From Candidatus Cloacimonetes bacterium HGW-Cloacimonetes-3 (GTDB lineage Bacteria; Cloacimonadota; Cloacimonadia; Cloacimonadales; Cloacimonadaceae): a stretch of DNA of 52,567 bases. Positions within the stretch are counted from its first letter, which is position 1, and the number at the start of each line of letters is the position of its first letter. The stretch lies in contig PHBO01000015.1 in the NCBI GenBank assembly GCA_002840645.1, positions 954-53,520 on the forward strand, given 5' to 3'. Positions 1-8,311 of this stretch are shown here, one piece after another. The position numbers and the translations under genes were made by a program. The notes beneath the pieces were generated by a model. The model did not search any database. It saw nothing but the letters and a program-made list of their open reading frames with translations, and was not told where the DNA came from.

Positions 1-80
1 CATCGTATCTCGCCACCAATCAAAGCCTTATCCCCACTTTCCCCTTGTGTCACTTCTTGCAGCTTTGGGTGTCAGTTTAC

Positions 81-138
81 AGTGATGAAGTGACGAAGTG
101 ACGAAGTGACGAGGTTGTGGGGTGATGAAGTGATAATG
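81..138. repeat. Short tandem repeat, 8-bp unit GAAGTGAC
   Basis: Three perfect GAAGTGAC units lie at 87-110, flanked by degenerate copies (GATGAAGTGAT) out to about 138. A related GATGAAGT array lies just past the end of the next gene (2371-2415), so the LVIVD gene is bracketed by similar microsatellites. The rest of bases 1-164 shows no gene. Confidence 0.75.
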
Positions 139-164
139 GCTGCTATGTTGTCCGAGATTATGTC

Positions 165-193
165 TTGACTGATATTCTACAGAATATTATCAT
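165..193 (+). promoter_or_regulatory. Candidate sigma70-type promoter with embedded operator-like palindrome
   Basis: TTGACT (165-170) and TATCAT (188-193) are separated by 17 bases, 32 bases before the downstream start codon. The spacer contains a perfect inverted repeat, ATATTCT-AC-AGAATAT (172-187), placed where a repressor would block RNA polymerase. The pairing is seen directly; the promoter and operator roles are inferred. Confidence 0.4.
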
Positions 194-224
194 GTATTTA
201 GCAATATATTAAGATGGAGGAAAC

Positions 225-2363
225 ATGAAAAGATGGTTCTATTTTGTTGTTTTACTAATGGCTTTGGTACCGGTTTATGCGTTTTATCATATTGATGGAG
301 TAGTAAAGGATATTAGTGCCTATTCGATAACAGTAGTAGATAATTACGCATTTATCGGAGGCGGCTTGCAACTCAGAGTTATTGATATTTCCGACCCTTG
401 CAATCCCCAGCTCTTAGATATAGCACCTAATCTATACCAGGGAGCTGGTGTTGTTAAGGATACTCTTGCTTACTTGTCTAACTACACGTACATAAACGTT
501 GTAAATATTGCTGATCCCTTCCAACCTGTGCTTGTGGCACAGATAGATTCTCTCAGCTATATATCTAAATTTGCTGTGTCAGCTCCATTCTTGTATATAT
601 GCTCTGAGGATTTAACGATGCAAATTATAGATATATCAGATGTATCTAATCCCTTGCCTGCAGGCACATGCCCAATTATGAGTTATGTATCATCTATCAC
701 AATAGCAAATGGTTTATTGTTTGTAAGTGGTCGTGATAACAATATAAACATCACTAAAATAATAGACGTTTCAGACCCTTATAATCCTATGATTAGATAT
801 ACATATAATAGTTCCAGTATGGTAACAGGGATAACAGTTGATGGTAATATAGCCTATATTGCAGAAAGGTATGATGGAATGCTGATATGGGATATCTCAA
901 ACCCAAGCCAACCCGTGCAATTTGGAACATTCAATCCGGGACGAGCCGTATTTGATATTAGTATTCAGGGAGATATTGCATGTTTAGCAAATGAGTTAAA
1001 TGGCATCTTGCTGGTAGATATATCTAATCCCTACAACCCGTTAATCATCGGAACTTGCGACACACCTGATTTCGCTAATCATGTTGTTTACCGAGGAAAC
1101 AAAGTATATGTTGGCTGCTATGAAGGGTTTTACATAGTAGATGTATCTGATCCTCTCCCCCCGGTTAATATGATTGGTTCATACTATATGCAGGGAGATG
1201 AGTATTCATCCCTTGCAATTGGGAATAACTATGCATATCTGGTCAATTCAATATGGGGTTTAAAAATACTGGATGTTGCCAATCCATCTTTGCCGGAGTT
1301 GCTTACAGAGTATTCCGATTTGGGGGCAAGTCGTGTTCAGGTTGTGAATAACAAAGCTTTCATTCTAAATGCATTTGGCAGCTATGATATTATTGATATA
1401 TCAGACCCCAATAATCCCCAGACATTAGGTTCATACACTGGGCTAAGCTATCCAATAAATGCATCTGTGGTAGGGAATTATGCTTATATCCTTGATGGTG
1501 ACGAAGGGCTGAAGATACTTAACATATCTAATGCGGCAAGCCCATCCTTAATGGGGTCTTATACGGATTTAGTTTATCCATATGCCATTGCAATCAGAGG
1601 CAATTATGTTAGTATCATTGATCGTGCAGTAGCTTTTCCCAAAGCTTACGTTCTTAATGTTTCCAATCATGCTTCTCCACAAGATGTCGGGTTCTGTTAT
1701 CTGCCAGATGAGCCAAACTCAATTTCCTACTATGGAACTTATACTTATATCGTTTCCGGTGAGGCAGGATTGCAGGTATATCAGTCTGATAGTTATTCAC
1801 CTTTGACGCTGCTAAGCAGTTTTCTTCCCCACCCTACGAGTGATCTGGTGTATTGTTTTGTGGATGGGGCAAGGTTATATGTTTCGGACTATAACTGGAA
1901 CGAAATTGATGTGTTCGATTTAACCGATCCGTCCCAGCCTAACCTGATAAGAACGTTTAAATCGAATTATGCCACAATTGATATGAAGATTAGTAACAAT
2001 CTGCTTTATACTGCGAATGAGTATGCCGGGATGCACATATTTGATTTGAATGCGAATGTGGGCATTGAAGAACCACTGCCTATAGCACCGATGCTTTCCG
2101 TATCCAGTTATCCCAATCCTTTCAATCCCCAAACTACCATTGCTTATACGCTGCCGATGAAAGGGCATGTGGAGCTGAACATCTATAATGTGCGGGGACA
2201 ATTGGTAAGACATTTGGTGGATGAAAATAACCTGGAAGGAACACATACAGTAGTGTGGAATGGGAAAGATGATCAAAATAGAGATATTGCTTCGGGGATG
2301 TATGTTTACAAAATCTCGTGCGGCACTAAGCAGATGTCTGGGAGAATGATGTTACTTAAGTAA
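225..2363 (+). CDS. Secreted LVIVD-repeat beta-propeller protein with C-terminal sorting domain
   Basis: The 712-residue product starts with a signal peptide (about residues 1-19, MKRWFYFVVLLMALVPVYA). Most of the chain is made of roughly 45-residue repeats with the pattern I(I/V)D(I/V)SDPxNPxxxG followed by an aromatic-rich strand such as NYAYI, typical of LVIVD (PF08309) propeller repeats. The last 85 or so residues carry a YPNPFNPQTTIAY motif, NIYNVRGQLVR and an ending in SGRMMLLK, as in FlgD-like/type IX secretion sorting domains. The start has a strong ribosome site (GGAGG, AGATGGAGGAAAC). It is probably exported and surface-attached; binding partner unknown. It stands alone between two microsatellite arrays. 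Confidence 0.88.
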   Translation: MKRWFYFVVLLMALVPVYAFYHIDGVVKDISAYSITVVDNYAFIGGGLQLRVIDISDPCNPQLLDIAPNLYQGAGVVKDTLAYLSNYTYINVVNIADPFQPVLVAQIDSLSYISKFAVSAPFLYICSEDLTMQIIDISDVSNPLPAGTCPIMSYVSSITIANGLLFVSGRDNNINITKIIDVSDPYNPMIRYTYNSSSMVTGITVDGNIAYIAERYDGMLIWDISNPSQPVQFGTFNPGRAVFDISIQGDIACLANELNGILLVDISNPYNPLIIGTCDTPDFANHVVYRGNKVYVGCYEGFYIVDVSDPLPPVNMIGSYYMQGDEYSSLAIGNNYAYLVNSIWGLKILDVANPSLPELLTEYSDLGASRVQVVNNKAFILNAFGSYDIIDISDPNNPQTLGSYTGLSYPINASVVGNYAYILDGDEGLKILNISNAASPSLMGSYTDLVYPYAIAIRGNYVSIIDRAVAFPKAYVLNVSNHASPQDVGFCYLPDEPNSISYYGTYTYIVSGEAGLQVYQSDSYSPLTLLSSFLPHPTSDLVYCFVDGARLYVSDYNWNEIDVFDLTDPSQPNLIRTFKSNYATIDMKISNNLLYTANEYAGMHIFDLNANVGIEEPLPIAPMLSVSSYPNPFNPQTTIAYTLPMKGHVELNIYNVRGQLVRHLVDENNLEGTHTVVWNGKDDQNRDIASGMYVYKISCGTKQMSGRMMLLK

Positions 2364-2370
2364 CTTTATC

Positions 2371-2415
2371 AAGTGATGTGGTGATGAAGTGATGAAGTGA
2401 TGATGTAATGAGGTG
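2371..2415. repeat. Short tandem repeat, 8-bp unit GATGAAGT
   Basis: Units GATGAAGT (2383-2390, 2391-2398) and GATGATGT (2399-2406) lie 20 bases after the LVIVD gene stop. They resemble the array at 81-138 on the other side of that gene. No terminator hairpin is visible here. Confidence 0.65.
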
Positions 2416-2432
2416 GGGAAGACTGATTCAGT

Positions 2433-2603
2433 TTGGAGTTCAAGCAGGCTGCTTAAAGCTTTTGCTTTGGTCTTAGTTCATTCTGGCTTGGACTTTATAC
2501 GGCGAACGGCTGTTGAGGGTTTGTATCTTGATGCCCGCATGAAGCCCGAAGCGCGGTGAAAAGCTTAAGCATTGTGAAGATAGGATATGCGCTTTGAACT
2601 CCA
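2433..2603. repeat. Dispersed repeat element, copy 1
   Basis: The segment begins TTGGAGTTCA and ends TTGAACTCCA, a 10-bp terminal inverted repeat. Its right end, TGAAGATAGG-N9-TTGAACTCCA (2575-2603), recurs with identical spacing at 3705-3733 on the other side of the PAP2 gene. An 11-mer GGTGAAAAGCT near 2555 occurs inverted in the second copy. No ORF is evident. It could be a decayed miniature mobile element; that reading is inference. Confidence 0.4.
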
Positions 2604-2626
2604 TGCTAAACTTAGCTCGTAAGGCT

Positions 2627-3400
2627 TTACAATTCCCAGTGGAAGCTTATGCCCTGCAAATCGGGATTGGGGTAAAGCTGTAAGCGGGGAGTGCTTTTCA
2701 GGGTTAGTTGTGCGCCCAAATAGCCGATAAGGGAGCCGACGAAGGCATCGCTTGCCCAGTGTTTGTTATCGTGAACCCGGGAGCAGGAGGTAAGCGTGGC
2801 AATGCCGTAAGCGAGGGGCGGAACCCAGGGGCTGGCGCGATATTGAGAGGCAATGATGGGAGCTACAGACCAGGCAACAGTGGCATGCCCGGAGGGGAAG
2901 GATTCACGGTGTTTTTGGTAAGCACCGCCGTTAAAGAACTCCTTGCCTTGGTTGGCATCGGGTCTTTCGCGTTGGGTGATGGCTTTCAGGGTTTGGGTGG
3001 CAGCGTTTGCCAGGATGAAGCTCTTTAGGCAAAGCAGCCCTGTGTCTGTGGTTTTGTCGGACTTAAACACATATCCGCCCATGCCGGTAAGTGCGATGGC
3101 GGGCAGGATGTACTTTCCTTCGCCGAATTGCTTGGCAGCGAGGCTGATGTCTTGGGAGAAATCTGTTTTGTGGTCTTTGGTGAACTGATTGATATCCTCA
3201 TCATACACATACAGCCCGGCTCCAATCCCCACAATGCCGATTGCGGTAAGCCAGTCCGAAGCAGTCCAGCGTATTGGTGCGGTAATTCCTTGCACCGCGG
3301 TTTGTGGGTAGGAATACAGGTAGGCAGGTATGTATTTTTGCTCTTCCGCACTTAGCAGGATAGCAGCCCAAAGCATTAGTATGATAAGCAGTTTCTTCAT
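2627..3400 (-). CDS. PAP2-superfamily phosphatase, secreted or periplasmic
   Basis: The product is about 257 residues from the start chosen here, MKKLLIILMLWAAILLSA, which gives a clean signal peptide and has AAAGG upstream; a further upstream ATG (3445) would place odd residues ahead of the signal. The three PAP2 signature motifs are present in order: QRERPDAN (KxxxxxxRP-like), SFPSGHATVAW, and SRVHDNKHWASD with its catalytic histidine. Family members dephosphorylate lipid phosphates such as undecaprenyl pyrophosphate or phosphatidic acid at the membrane. Which substrate applies here cannot be told. It is monocistronic and flanked on both sides by copies of one dispersed repeat. Confidence 0.85.
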   Translation of the reverse strand: MKKLLIILMLWAAILLSAEEQKYIPAYLYSYPQTAVQGITAPIRWTASDWLTAIGIVGIGAGLYVYDEDINQFTKDHKTDFSQDISLAAKQFGEGKYILPAIALTGMGGYVFKSDKTTDTGLLCLKSFILANAATQTLKAITQRERPDANQGKEFFNGGAYQKHRESFPSGHATVAWSVAPIIASQYRASPWVPPLAYGIATLTSCSRVHDNKHWASDAFVGSLIGYLGAQLTLKSTPRLQLYPNPDLQGISFHWEL

Positions 3401-3453
3401 GGAAGCCTTTGTAAAAATGGTAGAGATAATGTCAAAGCTTTTCACAAAACAGC

Positions 3454-3733
3454 TTGGAGTTCATAGCCCCAAATAAAGCGATGCATATCCAATTACTCCA
3501 GGGGGCTATGGACTTCAAGAGTACAGCTTTTCACCAAGACCGCCATTTGAACTTAATTGAAACGAATCTCGCTATCGGCAATGAAAGCCGATTTCTTGAA
3601 GTCTATGCGGCTCACAGATTGGTAATATATATATGTAATAAAATAAGCCACATGAACTCCAAAAACCTGCCTGACGGAGACCGCCTATAATAGATAGATA
3701 TCTATGAAGATAGGGAAGGTGGATTGAACTCCA
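3454..3733. repeat. Dispersed repeat element, copy 2, filling the 350-base gap before the glycan genes
   Basis: This stretch opens with TTGGAGTTCA (3454-3463), has an internal TGAACTCCAA (3653-3662) and ends with TGAAGATAGG-N9-TTGAACTCCA (3705-3733), matching the end of the element at 2433-2603. Inside, TCATAGCCCC and GGGGCTATGGA can pair, and AGCTTTTCACC (about 3525) is the inverse of a sequence in copy 1. The open frame across it has no coding character, so I call the gap noncoding. Confidence 0.4.
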
Positions 3734-3750
3734 AAGGCTGGGGTATAACT

Positions 3751-4875
3751 TCAGTTATCAATAAGCTTGGTATATGCTTCCAGAAGCTTTTTTTGTTGAG
3801 ATTCCCAGTTATACTTGTGGTAGGCAAGCTCTCTTCCCTGCTTGCCCATCAGCACTGTTTTTGTGGGATTGTCAAGCAATTGCCTTAGGGTTTCGGTTAT
3901 TTGTATGGTATCAAAGGGATCTACACAAACACCACAGTTCTGATCTTGAATTGTCTTTTCGTAAACTTGGAAATTAGAAACTAAAACGCAGGTAGCACCA
4001 GCCATATACTCAAAAACCTTGGTAGAGAGACTGTTAATATGGTTGGGTTCGGGCAAGAACAGCATAACGCCTACCAGCGACGAGCTGATTATCTCTATGG
4101 CAATATCTCTGCTAACATAGCCATACTCAACAACCTTATGCCAGGCAGGCATATTGCATAGCTCTTGCCGATAATCCAAGGGTTCGTAAGACCCGGCAAG
4201 ATGCAGGGTGCAATCAAGGCTCTCTATGGCTGTCAGTAACTGGCTGATGCCCCTTTTCCGGGTGATATTGCCCACGTAGCCAATACTAAGTGGTTTTTTA
4301 TCAACTACAGTACTGTGCAGGAAATCCCACTCTTTCTTGAGGGGGTAATTGCAAATGGTGAAAGTATTTGCGTTAATTGGTAAAAAACGTTTCGCATGAT
4401 AATCCGTTACTGTTATCACAGCATCCATTCTGCAAGCGATAAAATCTTCTAATATCTTTATGCCACGTGAAGCAATAATGCGGCTCCATGCGGGCAGGTA
4501 GTCTTTGTACAGCATGTCGTCGGGGTAGCTTTCATGAGCATCATAAATTATCTTAGCTTTGGTAAACAGCTTTAACAACAGACCTATTGGCAGTAACTCC
4601 GGATCGTGAAAATGATAGACATAAGCAGGTATTTTTACCGCAGCCAGAAACAACAGCGCAGGAGCAAGGAGAATGCGTTTGATTCGGCTTGAATATCTGC
4701 CCAGATCGTGAATAATAACCGCTTGGTTATAGTCATTGCCTTTACCATCTGCAACTATCAAATGCGTCTTGTATCCTGCAATAGCAAGGGTTACACATTC
4801 CTTGTAAAACACTCGTACATCTGTGCGTACGTGAACTGTGCTGAGATGGCAAACTATGCTCTTATCTCTTTTCAA
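3751..4875 (-). CDS. Glycosyltransferase, GT-B fold, family 1/4 type
   Basis: A 374-residue protein with the two-lobed layout of GT-B enzymes. The N-terminal lobe includes VYHFHDPELLPIGLLLK and IIYDAHESYPDD. The C-terminal donor lobe has SIGYVGNITRKRGISQLL and an EPNHINSLSTKVFEYMAG segment, the usual position of the nucleotide-sugar contacting E-x7-E-type motif. It would add a sugar to a surface glycan in the cytoplasm. Its start overlaps the stop of the upstream glycosyltransferase by 4 bases, so the pair is probably translationally coupled. Specific donor and acceptor are unknown. It is the last gene of the glycan set. Confidence 0.85.
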   Translation of the reverse strand: MKRDKSIVCHLSTVHVRTDVRVFYKECVTLAIAGYKTHLIVADGKGNDYNQAVIIHDLGRYSSRIKRILLAPALLFLAAVKIPAYVYHFHDPELLPIGLLLKLFTKAKIIYDAHESYPDDMLYKDYLPAWSRIIASRGIKILEDFIACRMDAVITVTDYHAKRFLPINANTFTICNYPLKKEWDFLHSTVVDKKPLSIGYVGNITRKRGISQLLTAIESLDCTLHLAGSYEPLDYRQELCNMPAWHKVVEYGYVSRDIAIEIISSSLVGVMLFLPEPNHINSLSTKVFEYMAGATCVLVSNFQVYEKTIQDQNCGVCVDPFDTIQITETLRQLLDNPTKTVLMGKQGRELAYHKYNWESQQKKLLEAYTKLIDN

Positions 4876-6029
4876 GAAAGCACTTCCTTGTAAACTTGTA
4901 TTGTTTTCATTGCTACGGTTTCCATTGCAAAACGAGCCGCTGCATAATCCCTGATAGCTTCAGGTTGGTAGCTATCCCAGTTATCTAACACAAGCTCTAT
5001 GCCTTCTGCAAGTGCTTTGGCATTATTAACTTCTACTAATGTTCCAACTTCCGGGCAGATAATATCCTCTGCTCCGCCATTGAAAGTGCTTACTACCGGC
5101 AGTCCGGCAGCCAAGGCTTCAACCATTACAATACCGAAGCTTTCGATAAAGCTGGGGTGAACCATGATATCGTGTTGGGGAAGCAATGCAGCAACTTCGA
5201 GGGCGGATTTCTCACCCAGAAAGCTTACAGAACCGGATAAATCTAATCTTTTGCTTTGCTCTTGCAAATCGGCAAGACAAATGCCGTTACCAATGATGCT
5301 AAGAGAGAAATCTATTCCTTTAGCCTTCAGTAATGCTAAAGCCAGGATAAGAATATGAACCCCTTTGTCAGGGATCAAATAGCCGATGTAGATTAACTTG
5401 CGGGGACAGGGCTTTTTGCAACGTAATTGGAAGCGGCTGAAATCTACTCCATTGGGTATCACACATATATTATCAAGCTTCAGATTTGCCTTTCGGATGA
5501 TATTAGCACTAAAATCCGAAACACAGATAACCCGTTTAGCCTTGCTGTATGCCCATAACATGAGATGCTTCAGTATAGGCTTGGCAAGGAACTTTTCAAG
5601 CGTACCCTGGTGCTCTGTAACAAGCAAGGGGATATGCAGTTCTTTGGCTATGAGTGCTGCGGCAACGCCATCCGGTGAGGCGAAATTGGCATGTATGATA
5701 TCCGGATTCCAGGTTTTGGAGATACGCCTTATAGTTCGCCTGATAAACAAGTACTCAAAAAGAGGGACGAAAGGCTGTAAGATGTTGCGTGGGAGAAGTA
5801 TAAAGCGGGGTCTATGCACTTTTACAAGCCTGTTCCCTATGCTGATAACCTCATGATAGGGAATGCTTATCTTGCCTGATTTACGTTTTATGTTTAGAAA
5901 AAATGGGGTGGGAGCTACTACCCGGACATCAATCTCTAAAGGATATGCAGCGATGTTCTTTACGATGAAGTTGCCCTTATTTGGTTCAATACTATTAGGG
6001 AATATGCTGTTAATAAACAAAATGCGCAT
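4872..6029 (-). CDS. Glycosyltransferase family 4
   Basis: The 385-residue product starts MRILFINSIFPNS. The N-lobe shows DIIHANFASPDGVAAALIA and VTEHQGTLE. The Rossmann donor lobe begins RKLIYIGYLIPDKGVHILI and carries HPSFIESFGIVMVEALAAG, the canonical GT4 E-x7-E motif, followed by GLPVVSTFNGGAEDII. This is the standard retaining GT4 architecture and length. It overlaps the flippase stop by one base and the next glycosyltransferase by 4 bases, fitting one polycistronic mRNA for an exported polysaccharide or glycan. The sugar is not predictable from sequence. Confidence 0.9.
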   Translation of the reverse strand: MRILFINSIFPNSIEPNKGNFIVKNIAAYPLEIDVRVVAPTPFFLNIKRKSGKISIPYHEVISIGNRLVKVHRPRFILLPRNILQPFVPLFEYLFIRRTIRRISKTWNPDIIHANFASPDGVAAALIAKELHIPLLVTEHQGTLEKFLAKPILKHLMLWAYSKAKRVICVSDFSANIIRKANLKLDNICVIPNGVDFSRFQLRCKKPCPRKLIYIGYLIPDKGVHILILALALLKAKGIDFSLSIIGNGICLADLQEQSKRLDLSGSVSFLGEKSALEVAALLPQHDIMVHPSFIESFGIVMVEALAAGLPVVSTFNGGAEDIICPEVGTLVEVNNAKALAEGIELVLDNWDSYQPEAIRDYAAARFAMETVAMKTIQVYKEVLS

Positions 6030-7363
6030 CAGACAGTTCTACCCATTGCCTTTAGCTTAAGCGTCCTGATCATATCAAGTATCTGAGATATATCTTCTTT
6101 GCGCACGATAATCTGGCTGATTTTTTGGTCTCTATGAGTGGTGAAATACCAAAACAGCAGCAAGAAAAACCATAACAAATATACAATAGAAGAGCTGATT
6201 GCTGCGCCAAACATGCCGTACTTGGGGATTAGCAGATAAGCCAAAATGAGCTTGGCACCTGCACAAACGGTAGGGGCAATAATGGTGAAAATAGGGAAGC
6301 CTTTACTCCAAAGAAAAGTATTAAACAACCCTCCCAAGGTAAGCCCGAAGATAGCAGGGATCATGTATAAAAAAGCGTAATATGCTTCATGGTAATTACT
6401 GCCATACAATAACTTGATTACCGGCGAGCCAATAAGAACCATGCCAGAAATACACAGTAGGTCAAAAGCAATCATCACTATGAATATCTTGCGCAGTATT
6501 TGTAGTGAAGCAGCATCATCATTCAATGCGGAGAACTTGTTTAACAACACAATTCCTATCATGCTGGCTGTGATGTTTATCATATCCAGGAAATTGATCG
6601 CCAGCGTGTACACGCCAAGCTGTGCGAATGTGCCCAGTTGTTTCAGAATCAGGATATCTAAACGAGTCATCAGGATCAACATATATTCGGATAGAAACGC
6701 CTTGAACCCTAATGAATAAGAGCGAAAAATTAGTGCCCAGTCCCATAGGAACTTGAAGCTAATCTTCTTAGCCAGGCGAAAGTGGAAGAACATGCATGCG
6801 GCTGATAATATTAACACATTCAGCAGGTAGCTGCCTTCCATTTTGTATCCAGAAGGCAGAAGCCAGAATACGGGTAGGATAACCAGCATGAAGGCTATAG
6901 TTGGAAGAGTAATATTCAAAGCATAGTCGTGTATATAGTTCAAGCCGATGAGGATAAACTTCTGTCGATTGTATATTTGAAAAACAGCGATGTATAATCC
7001 CAAAGCTAACAATACAGGATGAATGTAATCGTATCCATTTTGACCCATTAGCATAGGCCCAATGAAATGAAAGAACCCAACAGACAAAAACAAACTTAAG
7101 CCAAAAAACGCTAAGGAGAAGCTATACAGCTTACTGGGATTGGCTTTATCGTGTTGAAGGCTGAAAACTATGGATTTTGATACACCCAAATCAAGTAACA
7201 TCCACACAATGGAATTGACTGTGAAAAGATAAACATATTTCCCCCGCAGCTCAGTACCAAGATACCTTGCCAGAAACCAATTAACAACAAAGGATGCAGC
7301 CATAGTGAGCATTTGACTGCTTGTGGTGAGGGCTATGTTTCTGGTTAAATTAATCTGGCTCAT
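6029..7363 (-). CDS. Polysaccharide/oligosaccharide flippase (Wzx-like, MATE/MurJ superfamily)
   Basis: A 444-residue, highly hydrophobic protein with about twelve to fourteen predicted membrane helices. It starts MSQINLTRNIALTTSSQMLT and contains the RYLGTELRGKYVYLF segment typical of polysaccharide biosynthesis exporters (RxLGpexyGxyy). The family flips lipid-linked oligosaccharides across the inner membrane. Being fused into the same operon as two glycosyltransferases (overlaps of 1 and 4 bases) supports that role. Its start overlaps the end of the EamA gene by 4 bases. No Wzy-like polymerase is visible in the window, so the glycan may be short or polymerised elsewhere. Confidence 0.85.
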   Translation of the reverse strand: MSQINLTRNIALTTSSQMLTMAASFVVNWFLARYLGTELRGKYVYLFTVNSIVWMLLDLGVSKSIVFSLQHDKANPSKLYSFSLAFFGLSLFLSVGFFHFIGPMLMGQNGYDYIHPVLLALGLYIAVFQIYNRQKFILIGLNYIHDYALNITLPTIAFMLVILPVFWLLPSGYKMEGSYLLNVLILSAACMFFHFRLAKKISFKFLWDWALIFRSYSLGFKAFLSEYMLILMTRLDILILKQLGTFAQLGVYTLAINFLDMINITASMIGIVLLNKFSALNDDAASLQILRKIFIVMIAFDLLCISGMVLIGSPVIKLLYGSNYHEAYYAFLYMIPAIFGLTLGGLFNTFLWSKGFPIFTIIAPTVCAGAKLILAYLLIPKYGMFGAAISSSIVYLLWFFLLLFWYFTTHRDQKISQIIVRKEDISQILDMIRTLKLKAMGRTV

Positions 7364-8310
7364 TCTACCGAGGTGGTGGATGGAAAGTCCAGGGGGGATA
7401 AATTCTGGCGTGCGCTACGATCCGCAAATAGCTGCATAAAAAAGCCCCTGCCCAAACTCAAGACTATCAGTATCATACCAATCACTTGCACCCAAACTAA
7501 AGTTTCTTTCAGGATAACATAAGCTAATAGGGAGGCAAGGGCAGGCTTCAGGAAAAAATAAACCGAAGCGCGGGGAGCAGAGATGATTTTCATGCCCTCG
7601 AAATATAGCAGATATGCAGCACCGGTAATAATCAGCCCCAAGTATCCCATAAACAGGATGTTCCGCAATGATAAAGAAAATGCAAAGGGCTTTCCTATTA
7701 CTATATTGATGATCATCAAGGTTACGCCGCCAATAAGAAATGATACGGCATTGGTGAATATGTTTCCATGCTTGGCAATTTCTGATTTTGTTAAAACCGT
7801 CCACAGTCCAAAAGTAAGTGAAGCTCCAATTGCGAAGATGATGCCCAAGGGTAAATTTCGGAAGGGAGAACTGATAATATTGCGATCCATAAACACGATT
7901 AAGCACAAGCCCAGCACACCTGCACCAAGACTAAGCATCTGCATCAGGCTTAGCTTTTCGTTTGTTAACAGCGCAGCAAAATAGATAACAAACAGTGGGT
8001 TCATGCTAATTATGATTGCACTGAGAGAGGCTTTTCCATGAAATATGGATAATTGTAAAAGCAGCATACTAACGCATACATTTAGTAATCCTAAACTGCC
8101 TATGCGTAGTATGCTGCTTCTATTTATCTGAAGCTTATTTATTCTTGCTTGCCTGATGGCGAAGGGCAAAAGCACCACACCACCGATTACAAATCTCCAG
8201 GCGGTTAAAGTGAAGGGATCTATCCCAACACCAACCAGCTTTCCTGTAATCTCCAGGCTTGACCATATTATGATCGCGCTTAAGCAGAACAGATGGCTTC
8301 GTAGTTTCAA
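7360..8310 (-). CDS. EamA/DMT-family membrane transporter
   Basis: The 316-residue protein holds two EamA repeats, each about five helices: the first from SAIIIWSSLEITGKLVG to VLGLCLIVFM, the second from PLGIIFAIGASLTFGLW to LIVLSLGRGFF, with the typical PLFVIYFAALLTNEKLS and FFLKPALASLLAYVILKE motifs. Such proteins export metabolites or move lipid-linked sugars (ArnE/F-like). The start appears to be TTG, one base after the stop of the upstream sorting-domain gene, with no ATG near, suggesting coupled and perhaps weak initiation. The 4-base overlap with the flippase suggests a role in envelope glycan supply, which is inferred. Confidence 0.83.
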   Translation of the reverse strand: MKLRSHLFCLSAIIIWSSLEITGKLVGVGIDPFTLTAWRFVIGGVVLLPFAIRQARINKLQINRSSILRIGSLGLLNVCVSMLLLQLSIFHGKASLSAIIISMNPLFVIYFAALLTNEKLSLMQMLSLGAGVLGLCLIVFMDRNIISSPFRNLPLGIIFAIGASLTFGLWTVLTKSEIAKHGNIFTNAVSFLIGGVTLMIINIVIGKPFAFSLSLRNILFMGYLGLIITGAAYLLYFEGMKIISAPRASVYFFLKPALASLLAYVILKETLVWVQVIGMILIVLSLGRGFFMQLFADRSARQNLSPLDFPSTTSVE

Positions 8311-8311
8311 A

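Noticed and set aside
81..138. GAAGTGAC repeats as a CRISPR or origin iteron
   Set aside because: Units are 8 bp and contiguous, with no spacers, dnaA or replication gene nearby.
3454..3690. 78-codon plus-strand open frame between PAP2 and the glycosyltransferase
   Set aside because: No ribosome site or recognisable protein; overlaps a dispersed repeat with paired segments.
5398..5856. 152-codon plus-strand open frame
   Set aside because: Opposite the GT4 gene; no coding character.
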